Assembly: GCA_964355425.1 (NCBI GenBank)
Contig: CAYHDN010000044.1
Location: 1-6,053 of the forward strand
Direction: 5' to 3'
Length of the DNA stretch: 6,053 nt
Source of the DNA: CAYHDN01 sp964355425
Lineage (GTDB): Bacteria > Patescibacteriota > UBA1384 > XYA2-FULL-43-10 > CAINNR01
Shown piece after piece: positions 1 to 5,407 of this stretch. Position 1 is the stretch's first letter. Every line of letters starts with the position of its first letter. The notes under the pieces are model-generated. The model was given only the letters and a program-made list of their open reading frames with translations, had not been told where the DNA came from and did no database searches. The position numbers and the translations under genes are program-made.

Positions 1-537
1 AATTTAATAATTGCTCAAAGATTAGTCAGAAGAATTTGTCTTAAATGTCGCGAAAAAATTCAAATTCCATCGGCGCTTAAAGAACAAGTTGAGACTGAAA
101 TAAAGGCAATCCCGAAAAGCAATAAAGAGGATATTGCCAGAGTCAAGGGAGAAATTCAGTTTTACAAAGGCAGAGGATGCAAAGAATGCACCGAAGGTTA
201 CAAAGGCAGACTCGGGGTTTATGAATTACTGGTTATGAGTGATGAAGTTGAAAGCCTGGCTGTCGGGAAGCGTCCGGCATCTGAAATAAAAGATGCGGCG
301 ATTAAAAGCGGAATGTTGACGATGAAACAGGACGGGATACTAAAAGCGCTTGATGGGTTGACAACAATAGACGAAGTGCTGTTAACCACCGGCGGCATTG
401 GTGAGGGTGAAACGATTGGCAGCATGATACAAAAAGCACAATCAATCACTTCCGCCGCGGAAAAGACACCGGCACCATTGCCAGAAGAGCCGAAAGAAAA
501 CAAGCCTGTTAAAAAAATCAGGCCGTTAAATGAGTAG
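1..537 (+). CDS. pilB: PilB-type T4P assembly ATPase, C-terminal part (5' end outside window)
   Basis: This is the last 178 residues of a GspE/PilB-family ATPase, the cytoplasmic hexameric motor that powers pilus extension through PilC. Reading frame 1 is open from the first base to the TAG at 535-537. The fragment begins just after the Walker regions, in the QRLVRRIC segment. It carries the family's tetracysteine zinc site, CLKC at residues 13-16 and CKEC at 60-63, followed by GYKGRLGVYELL (about 66-77) and the conserved end GMLTMKQDG...TTIDEVLLTTG. After that block comes an unconserved tail of about 45 residues rich in Glu, Lys and Pro, longer than the usual PilB end. The Walker A and B motifs lie upstream of the window and cannot be checked. 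An internal ATG at 235 is not a gene start, because the homology runs through it. The zinc motif and the pilT-pilC context favour PilB over a second PilT. Confidence 0.95.
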   Translation, partial: NLIIAQRLVRRICLKCREKIQIPSALKEQVETEIKAIPKSNKEDIARVKGEIQFYKGRGCKECTEGYKGRLGVYELLVMSDEVESLAVGKRPASEIKDAAIKSGMLTMKQDGILKALDGLTTIDEVLLTTGGIGEGETIGSMIQKAQSITSAAEKTPAPLPEEPKENKPVKKIRPLNE

Positions 538-542
538 CTACA

Positions 543-572
543 TTGACTTTAACTATTTCCTTTTGTTATCAT
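543..572 (+). promoter_or_regulatory. Predicted sigma70-type promoter for pilT
   Basis: TTGACT (543-548, 5 of 6 to the -35 consensus) is followed by an 18-base spacer and TATCAT (567-572, 5 of 6 to the -10 consensus). A TG at 564-565 makes it an extended -10. Transcription would start near 579, giving a short leader of about 26 bases that contains the pilT ribosome binding site. It sits in the longest non-coding gap of the window, between pilB and pilT. The call rests on pattern only, in A+T-rich DNA where such matches can arise by chance. Confidence 0.5.
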
Positions 573-595
573 AAAGAAAATAAGGTAATACTTCC

Positions 596-601
596 GGAGG
601 G
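596..601 (+). promoter_or_regulatory. Strong ribosome binding site for pilT
   Basis: GGAGGG ends three bases before the ATG at 605. It is one of only two strong Shine-Dalgarno sequences in the window and fixes the pilT start. The spacing is on the short side but workable. Confidence 0.8.
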
Positions 602-604
602 AAT

Positions 605-1687
605 ATGGACGAGAAGGAAAATGATGATGGAAAATTCCCGGCGTTTTCGAGGTTGCTTGATTTAGCTGTTGCCAAAGGTGCGTCAGATATTCATGTCGTT
701 GTTGGAGCGCATCCACTTTTGCGAATAGATGGCCGGCTTTTGCCCGTCACCTCTGAGCCTCCTTTGACTCTTGAAACTGTCAATAAACTTCTGACAGAGA
801 TTTGCAAACCGGATTTATTAGAAAAAGTTAAGAATAAAATTGAAGTTGATTTTTCATTCGAACATAAAAGCGCTCGATTTAGAACAAATATATATCTTCA
901 AAAAGATTTGCCCTCTGCGTCACTGCGTCTAATTCCCAGCGAGGTCAAGCCATATACTGAACTCGGTTTACCGCCGATTATCGAACATTTTACTTCTCAA
1001 AGTCAGGGACTGGTGGCGATTACCGGTCCGACCGGACATGGTAAATCAACAACCCTAGCCTCAATGATACAGAAAATCAATCTCGAACGGCGTGAACATA
1101 TTATTACCATTGAAGATCCGATTGAATACCTATTTAAAAATGAAAAAAGCCTCATTTCACAACGCGAAGTCGGAAATGACACGTTGAGTTTTGCTAATGC
1201 TCTCCGAGGCGCCCTGCGAGAAGATCCCAATGTTGTTCTTATAGGTGAAATGCGCGATCTTGAGACGATTGAATCGGCACTGATTATGGCTGAAACTGGT
1301 CACCTGGTACTAACGACGCTTCATACCAATTCTGCCGCCCAGACAGTCGATCGAATTGTCAGTGTTTTCCCGTCATATCAACAGCAACAAATCAGAAGCC
1401 AATTGTCCTCAGTTTTAATTGGGGTAATGTCTCAGCGCTTGATCCCGAGAATTTCTGGTGGCCGAGTAGTAGCCGCAGAAGTGATGATAGCCAACGCTGC
1501 CATTCGGACTCTAATTCGCGATAATAAAATTCATCAAATACCAAACGTCATTCAAACTTCTGCTTCCGAGGGGATGATATTGGTTGACAAGGTTTTGGCC
1601 GAATTGGTGTCTCGCGGGGAGATTTCTTTGGAGGACGCTTTAACCTGGTCGGTTTCTCCAAAATCATTAAAAATGATGGTGTATTAA
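605..1687 (+). CDS. pilT: PilT, type IV pilus retraction ATPase
   Basis: PilT is the hexameric cytoplasmic ATPase that drives pilus disassembly and so twitching, adhesion release or DNA uptake. The 360-residue product is close to the usual family length of about 345-370. Residues 12-115 form the N-terminal PAS-like domain, with the PilT signature KGASDIHVVVG (24-34). The RecA-like core shows Walker A GPTGHGKST (141-149), the Asp box ITIEDPIEY (167-175), Walker B VVLIGEMRD (210-218, probable catalytic Glu215) and the His box TGHLVLTTLHTN (231-242). The PilT-specific AIRNLIRE motif appears as AIRTLIRDNK (299-308), which separates it from PilB. It also lacks the PilB zinc cysteines. His replaces the common Ser in the Walker A loop at position 145, which the GxxxxGK[ST] pattern allows. 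A promoter-like site and a strong ribosome binding site precede the gene, and pilC follows after 29 bases. Confidence 0.97.
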   Translation: MDEKENDDGKFPAFSRLLDLAVAKGASDIHVVVGAHPLLRIDGRLLPVTSEPPLTLETVNKLLTEICKPDLLEKVKNKIEVDFSFEHKSARFRTNIYLQKDLPSASLRLIPSEVKPYTELGLPPIIEHFTSQSQGLVAITGPTGHGKSTTLASMIQKINLERREHIITIEDPIEYLFKNEKSLISQREVGNDTLSFANALRGALREDPNVVLIGEMRDLETIESALIMAETGHLVLTTLHTNSAAQTVDRIVSVFPSYQQQQIRSQLSSVLIGVMSQRLIPRISGGRVVAAEVMIANAAIRTLIRDNKIHQIPNVIQTSASEGMILVDKVLAELVSRGEISLEDALTWSVSPKSLKMMVY

Positions 1688-1706
1688 AAAGATTAAAAAG
1701 ATTAAA
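1686..1706 (+). repeat. Short tandem repeat between pilT and pilC
   Basis: The 9-base unit AAAAAGATT occurs twice in a row (1686-1694 and 1695-1703), with a partial third copy (AAA). It overlaps the pilT stop codon (1685-1687) and fills most of the 29-base gap before pilC. A close relative, TAAAAAAGATTA, follows the pilC stop at 2917-2928. Copy-number slippage here would change the spacing upstream of pilC, which has no clear Shine-Dalgarno. Confidence 0.7.
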
Positions 1707-1716
1707 CTATTTAATT

Positions 1717-2919
1717 ATGATGCGTTTTAAATACAGAGCAAAAAATGACCGTGGCGATACTGTCGCTGGTGTTGTCAGAGCTGATAATGTATTGGCGGCA
1801 GAAAAGATTCTCCGCGACAACAATCTTGTTACAGTCGATATATTTCCGGAAATAAGCCAAATATTTTCCCAGTTTGGTTTTCGTAAAAGAGTTAGTCTTC
1901 GGGACAAGGCGATATTTACCAGCCAATTATCAACGATGATTTCCGCCGGATTGGCTTTGCCTAAGGCGTTAAATATCGTTGCCGCCCAGACGGAGAACCA
2001 GTATTTAAAAAGTATATTTTACAATGTTAATCGCGATTTGGAGGAGGGTTTGAATTTCTCTTCCTCTTTGTCAAAATATCCCGAGGTCTTTGATCAGCTT
2101 TTTGTTAATGTTGTTAGATCGGGAGAATCAACCGGTAATCTTGAAATGGTCCTTGCGCGTCTGTCGGAAAAGATAGCAAAGGATCAGAATATGTTATCAA
2201 GGATTTTTTCAGCTATGGTTTATCCAGCATTTATTGTTTGTGCTTTGATCGCAGTCGGCTGGTTGCTGATGGTTAAAATTGTTCCCCAGATTGAGACAGT
2301 TTTTCAGGAAGCCGGCACTAATTTGCCCTGGGCCACCAGAATCTTAATTTCAACTTCCCATTTCCTATCTACTTTCTGGTGGCTAGTTTTGATCATAATT
2401 TTTGCCTTAGCCGTATTCCTCCGATATTGGCTGGCATCGGATCAGGGAAGAGAATTGTATGCTCGGTTGCAAATCAAATTGCCGGGATTTCGCCGATTGG
2501 CAGGTGATATTTATATGGCTCGTTTCTGCCGGACGATAGAAATGCTTTTTGAATCCGGCGTTCCCATCATAGAATCAATAAATACTGCGGCTGAAGTTAT
2601 GACAAATAGCTACTACAAAAAATCGCTTCAGAATATTTCCAAAGAGGTACAAAAAGGTGTATCATTTAGTGTAGAGCTTTCAAAAGACCCGCTCTTCCCA
2701 ATTCTCGTCAGCCAGATGTTAGCCGTTGGAGAACAAACTGGTAAATCAGCGGAAGTAATGGACAAGTTAGCGGTATTTTACGAAAACGAAGCTGACAATG
2801 CCATAAGGGGGGTATATTCCTTGGTTGAACCGGTCGTTATGGTTGTTGTTGGAATAGGGGTAGCAGTTCTGGTTTTAGCTGTGCTGATGCCGATTTATCA
2901 AATTTCACAATTGCAATAA
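1717..2919 (+). CDS. pilC: PilC/GspF-family T4P inner-membrane platform protein
   Basis: PilC is the polytopic inner-membrane protein on which PilB and PilT act to insert or extract pilin subunits. At 400 residues it has the standard family length. It has the short N-terminal segment typical of the family (MMRFKYRAKNDRGDTVAG) and two tandem T2SF domains at about residues 67-190 and 270-392. Each repeats the pattern F...L..ML.SG.P....L and GE.TG: Thr68-Ala78 with SGESTG (135-140), then Cys271-Gly281 with VGEQTG (337-342). Three hydrophobic segments fit membrane helices at about 163-187, 213-236 and 368-392. The start could be either of two adjacent ATGs (1717 or 1720). No Shine-Dalgarno is visible, because the upstream gap is an A+T-rich tandem repeat, so translation may depend on coupling to pilT, which ends 29 bases before. 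Confidence 0.96.
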   Translation: MMRFKYRAKNDRGDTVAGVVRADNVLAAEKILRDNNLVTVDIFPEISQIFSQFGFRKRVSLRDKAIFTSQLSTMISAGLALPKALNIVAAQTENQYLKSIFYNVNRDLEEGLNFSSSLSKYPEVFDQLFVNVVRSGESTGNLEMVLARLSEKIAKDQNMLSRIFSAMVYPAFIVCALIAVGWLLMVKIVPQIETVFQEAGTNLPWATRILISTSHFLSTFWWLVLIIIFALAVFLRYWLASDQGRELYARLQIKLPGFRRLAGDIYMARFCRTIEMLFESGVPIIESINTAAEVMTNSYYKKSLQNISKEVQKGVSFSVELSKDPLFPILVSQMLAVGEQTGKSAEVMDKLAVFYENEADNAIRGVYSLVEPVVMVVVGIGVAVLVLAVLMPIYQISQLQ

Positions 2920-2932
2920 AAAAGATTATAAT
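2904..2932 (+). promoter_or_regulatory. Predicted strong promoter for the major pilin
   Basis: TTCACA (2904-2909, 5 of 6 to the -35 consensus), a 17-base spacer and a perfect TATAAT (2927-2932) form the best promoter match in the window. The -35 lies inside the end of pilC and the -10 just after its stop. The predicted start near 2939 would give a leader of about 28 bases holding AGGAGG. A dedicated promoter for the structural pilin makes sense, since pilin is needed in far greater amount than the assembly proteins. Pattern evidence only. Confidence 0.6.
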
Positions 2933-2955
2933 TGTATTAAGATATTAATTTAATT

Positions 2956-2961
2956 AGGAGG
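2956..2961 (+). promoter_or_regulatory. Strong ribosome binding site for the major pilin
   Basis: AGGAGG with a five-base spacer before the ATG at 2967. This is the strongest Shine-Dalgarno in the window. It supports the upstream ATG, and hence a 24-residue leader, over the in-frame ATG at 2979. Confidence 0.9.
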
Positions 2962-2966
2962 AAAAA

Positions 2967-3509
2967 ATGCGAAACGTAATGAAGTCTCCAGCTGTAGGCG
3001 GACAGGCAGTCCTTGGCGGAAAAAAATTCAAAAAAGCTTTTACCTTGATCGAGCTTCTTATTGTAATCGCCATCATTGCCATTTTGGCGACGTTAATTTT
3101 TGTCAATGTTGCCTCGGCCCGAAAGAAAGCCCGCGATGTTAAAAGAAAAGCCGATTTGAAGAATTTGCAGACAGCTCTCGAGATGTATAATGAAGCTAAT
3201 GGCAGTTATCCGACTACTGGGTCAGCAGTTTGGGGGTTTAATGGTTGCGGCTTAGGCAATCACGGCGTAACTGGTCCAACCGGTTATGTTCCGAATTTAG
3301 CGCCAACCTATGTGTCAACGCTACCGCTCGATCCAACTGTTGTTAGTCAGGATCATTGCTACACCTATCGTTCAAATGGGACAGATTATAAATTAAGGGC
3401 CTTAAATACGGTCGAAATTCCGCTTGTTTCAACTGATCCTTTCTATGATTCTCTTCACACTAATGGTAGGACTGCTCAAGTCTCGACTCCGGGGGCTGTG
3501 ACTTGGTAA
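2967..3509 (+). CDS. Type IV prepilin, probable major pilin (PilA/GspG-like)
   Basis: The 180-residue prepilin is the likely main fibre subunit. Its leader of 24 residues is basic and Gly-rich (GGKKFKKA), followed by the class III signal FTLIELLIVIAIIAIL. Predicted cleavage is between Ala24 and Phe25, with Glu29 at the conserved +5 position that pairs with the neighbouring subunit's N-terminus. Residue -1 is Ala rather than the usual Gly. The hydrophobic helix runs to about residue 48, then an amphipathic helix with KADLKNLQTALEMY and NGSYP, typical of GspG-like pilins. Cys94 and Cys131 could form the C-terminal disulfide loop, and CYTYRSNGTDYKLRA lies in the variable globular part. The dedicated promoter, strong ribosome binding site and first position among the pilins argue for the major subunit. 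The N-terminus alone would not separate it from a pseudopilin, so the major role is inferred. Confidence 0.9.
   Translation: MRNVMKSPAVGGQAVLGGKKFKKAFTLIELLIVIAIIAILATLIFVNVASARKKARDVKRKADLKNLQTALEMYNEANGSYPTTGSAVWGFNGCGLGNHGVTGPTGYVPNLAPTYVSTLPLDPTVVSQDHCYTYRSNGTDYKLRALNTVEIPLVSTDPFYDSLHTNGRTAQVSTPGAVTW
3031..3140 (+). repeat. Direct repeat copy 1: pilin N-terminal coding region
   Basis: This segment codes for KKAFTLIEL to about residue 58 of the first pilin. It matches 3541-3650 without gaps at a constant offset of 510 bases, with 89 of 110 positions identical by hand count. Perfect blocks are 17 bases (3051-3067) and 19 bases (3114-3132). Differences include non-silent sites, so it is an old duplication or one partly homogenised. 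Confidence 0.85.
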
Positions 3510-3536
3510 AAAATAGCCATATAACATTAACCAAAA

Positions 3537-3998
3537 GTGAAAAAAGCCTTTACCTTAATTGAGCTTCTTATTGTAATTACTATCATTGGAATTTTGGCGG
3601 CCTTAATTTTTATCAACCTAAGTTCGGCCCGAAAGAAAGCCCAAAACGTTCAGATTAAGTCCGATATGGCGGCAATGAGTAAGGCCTTAGAAATAGCCAA
3701 AATTGATGGGACCATTCAACCTGTTTTGGCCAAAGCGGTTAATGATAATGCCAATGATTGGAGCAATATTAATAAATGGCTTGATATTGCCGGCAAAAAG
3801 TTTATTCAGAGATTGCCGAAACAGCCATTGAAAAATACTTACTACTATATCAAAATTAGCTCTGGCGGCGATTACGGGCTTATCACTCCACTTGCGATTT
3901 CGGAGGTTGATGGCGCTAAATATTGGTGCATTAAAGATGGACAGGCCTTTGGCATTAATGATACCTGGGGCAACGCTGTTGCCACCTGCTTGCCATAA
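3537..3998 (+). CDS. Second type IV pilin-like protein, diverged tandem copy
   Basis: This 153-residue prepilin has a minimal four-residue leader, MKKA, cut before Phe5, with Glu9 at +5 and the helix FTLIELLIVITIIGIL. Its N-terminal coding region is about 81% identical in bases to that of the preceding pilin, and SSARKKA is shared, but after about residue 40 the two proteins part. The globular region lacks the NGSYP motif and carries Cys131 and Cys151, a possible disulfide. The start must be the GTG at 3537: an in-frame TAA lies at 3528-3530, and no other start codon falls between it and the signal. No Shine-Dalgarno is visible, so expression is probably low or coupled to the first pilin 27 bases upstream. 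It may be a minor pilin or pseudopilin. The clean signal peptide and open frame argue against a pseudogene. Confidence 0.87.
   Translation: MKKAFTLIELLIVITIIGILAALIFINLSSARKKAQNVQIKSDMAAMSKALEIAKIDGTIQPVLAKAVNDNANDWSNINKWLDIAGKKFIQRLPKQPLKNTYYYIKISSGGDYGLITPLAISEVDGAKYWCIKDGQAFGINDTWGNAVATCLP
3541..3650 (+). repeat. Direct repeat copy 2: pilin N-terminal coding region
   Basis: Partner of 3031-3140, in the same reading frame. In the alignment, the GTG start of this gene falls on the Phe codon of the KKFKKA leader of the first pilin, as if the copy lost the front of the leader and its start was remade from an internal codon. Confidence 0.85.
3969..3983 (+). other. Small perfect inverted repeat at the end of the second pilin
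   Basis: GGCAAC-GCT-GTTGCC is a perfect six-base-pair stem with a three-base loop inside the last codons of the second pilin gene. A second, A/T-only inverted repeat (AAAAAA-TAA-TTTTTT with a C:G closing pair, 4011-4027) lies in the 36-base gap before pilD. No T-run directly follows the G+C-rich stem, so neither is a convincing terminator. An RNA processing or stabilising role between pilin and pilD is possible but unsupported. Confidence 0.3.
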
Positions 3999-4034
3999 GA
4001 CGTTTGCAGTCAAAAAATAATTTTTTGGGTATTA

Positions 4035-4793
4035 ATGGCTAATATTTCACTTACAGTCTTGTTTTTTGTTGTTGGTCTACTCGTTGGCAGCTTTTTAAAT
4101 GTAATAATTCTTCGCCTTCCCGAGGGAGAATCGCCAGTTCTTGGACGTTCAAAATGTCCTAAATGTCAGAAGAAAATTGCTTTTTATGATCTGATCCCAC
4201 TGCTAAGCTATGTAATTCTTCAGGGTAAATGCCGAAATTGCAAGGCATATATATCTCTTCAATATCCGATTGTTGAAATTATCAGCGGAATTTCGTTTGT
4301 TTTTTTACTCAATCGGAGTGGTTTTTCCTATCTCCTCTTTCTATATTTGGTCGCAATCTCTGCCTTGATTATTATTTTTGTTTATGATCTTAGATATTTG
4401 GAAATCCCGGAAATCTTTGCCTGGCTATTTTTGGCTGTTACAATCATTTTGGGAGTAACTCAAAGCAATTTTTCACTGGCTAATTTTTTATTAGGTGGAT
4501 TGGTTGGCGGGGGAATTTTAGGAATTTTGGTTGGAATCTCCGACGAACGATTGATGGGAGCCGGAGACATTAAGATTGGACTGGCTTTTGGTTTCCTATT
4601 TGGTTACCCACAAGCGCTGCTATTTTTATTTTTATCGTTCATTGTTGGCGCCGTTATCGGCCTGATTTTAATTGCCATCAAAGGGAAAAAATTAAAAAGT
4701 GAAATTGCCTTTGCGCCGTTTATGATAATTGCCGGAATCATTACATTTATTTGGGGCGGGACTATTATCAGTAGCTATTTATCTTTGATATAA
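4035..4793 (+). CDS. pilD: PilD/GspO prepilin peptidase (leader peptidase)
   Basis: This integral-membrane aspartic protease removes the leader from prepilins at the cytoplasmic face and, in many members, N-methylates the new N-terminus. The 252-residue length is normal. The N-terminal domain has the signature GSFLNVIILRLP (18-29), a cytoplasmic zinc-type pair CPKC (41-44) and CRNC (66-69), and LLSYVILQGKC between and around them. The catalytic aspartates are Asp118 in VYDLRYLEIP and Asp178 in the GxGD motif MGAGDIKIG. About seven or eight hydrophobic segments follow the usual pattern. Keeping the cysteine-containing N-terminal domain makes it a full bifunctional type rather than the short TcpJ/FlaK-like form. 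Only a weak GGG (4027-4029) precedes the ATG. Its substrates are presumably the five prepilins encoded around it. Confidence 0.96.
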   Translation: MANISLTVLFFVVGLLVGSFLNVIILRLPEGESPVLGRSKCPKCQKKIAFYDLIPLLSYVILQGKCRNCKAYISLQYPIVEIISGISFVFLLNRSGFSYLLFLYLVAISALIIIFVYDLRYLEIPEIFAWLFLAVTIILGVTQSNFSLANFLLGGLVGGGILGILVGISDERLMGAGDIKIGLAFGFLFGYPQALLFLFLSFIVGAVIGLILIAIKGKKLKSEIAFAPFMIIAGIITFIWGGTIISSYLSLI

Positions 4794-4794
4794 T
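4765..4794 (+). promoter_or_regulatory. Predicted extended -10 promoter for a leaderless pseudopilin mRNA
   Basis: TATAAT at 4789-4794 is a perfect -10, and the TG at 4786-4787 makes it extended. A weak TTATCA (4765-4770, 4 of 6) lies 18 bases upstream. The -10 overlaps the pilD stop codon (4791-4793). Exactly six bases separate it from the ATG at 4801, so the expected transcription start coincides with the A of that ATG. The gene has no Shine-Dalgarno, which fits a leaderless transcript. Inferred from geometry only. Confidence 0.45.
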
Positions 4795-4800
4795 AGTTTT

Positions 4801-5406
4801 ATGAAGCGAAACAAAAAGAGGGGCATGACACTGATTGAGCTTTTGGTTTCGCTGGCAATTATTGGGCTTTTAACTGCCGTCGCATTGCCGGTTTTTTCGA
4901 CTTATCAGCGTCAAAATGCTTTAAATCTTGGGGTTAAGAACTTGGAACAGCTCTTTTATTACTCGAGAGCATTGAACAATAATCCGTCGTATTCTAGCCG
5001 GAACTATTCAGAGGAAATTGCCAATGCTAACAAGCGCTACGGGATCAAGATCAAGCCAACCGGAAGTGGTAAAAAAGCCGTCCTCTATCCAGCTGAAAAT
5101 GTAGGTGATGACTCAAGAGCTATTGACACTGTTGTATTTGATCCGCGAACCACTTTTGAATTTACTGATGGCACCGGCCGAGTAATTACCGGCGATGTAA
5201 TTGTTTATATTTCCGCCGACCCGCCAAATGAGGTGGTTTCCTGCAATAACGAAGCGGTTTACACCGAGCTGGTCCCGCCTCAGCCGGACTGTTCAGTTGC
5301 CCTCTTCATCAAAATTGCCATCGCTGGTGTGTCAGCTCCAAAAACAATTAGCATTTACAGCACGAACGATGCTATTCGCCAGAAATTTAATATAAGAGTA
5401 AATTAA
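4801..5406 (+). CDS. Minor pseudopilin (FimT/GspH-like class III signal)
   Basis: The 201-residue prepilin-like protein has leader MKRNKKRG cut after Gly8, then MTLIELLVSLAIIGLL with Glu13 at +5. Position +1 is Met rather than Phe. The hydrophobic helix runs to about residue 30 and ends ALPVFSTYQRQNAL, like the first helix of FimT/GspH-type minor pilins. The C-terminal part is predicted to be mostly beta strands and carries Cys148 and Cys164. Such proteins are thought to form a priming or tip complex with GspI- and GspJ-like partners, and two more pseudopilins follow at once (1-base gap, then a 4-base overlap). It starts eight bases after the pilD stop, without a Shine-Dalgarno, behind a perfect extended -10. 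The subfamily is inferred from position and N-terminus and is less certain than the pseudopilin call. Confidence 0.85.
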   Translation: MKRNKKRGMTLIELLVSLAIIGLLTAVALPVFSTYQRQNALNLGVKNLEQLFYYSRALNNNPSYSSRNYSEEIANANKRYGIKIKPTGSGKKAVLYPAENVGDDSRAIDTVVFDPRTTFEFTDGTGRVITGDVIVYISADPPNEVVSCNNEAVYTELVPPQPDCSVALFIKIAIAGVSAPKTISIYSTNDAIRQKFNIRVN

Positions 5407-5407
5407 T

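Noticed and set aside
219..503. 94-codon minus-strand open frame over the end of pilB
   Set aside because: It is antisense to conserved PilB sequence, its Ser/Pro/Ile-rich composition is typical of a shadow frame, and it has no ribosome binding site.
1707..1926. Two overlapping minus-strand frames over the start of pilC
   Set aside because: Both are antisense shadows of the conserved PilC N-terminal region.
2979..3509. Alternative major-pilin start at the in-frame ATG at 2979
   Set aside because: AGGAGG is spaced five bases from the ATG at 2967 and would be 17 bases from 2979.
3687..4013. 108-codon open frame on the minus strand across the second pilin
   Set aside because: It lies wholly antisense to a gene with a clear pilin signal, shows no recognisable domain, and is explained as a shadow frame.
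4011..4027. A/T palindrome before pilD as a transcription terminator
   Set aside because: The stem is almost only A:T pairs with a three-base loop, too weak for an intrinsic terminator. pilD follows at once on the same strand.
5201..5395. 64-codon plus-strand open frame inside the first pseudopilin
   Set aside because: It overlaps the pseudopilin in another frame, and no ribosome binding site or domain supports it.
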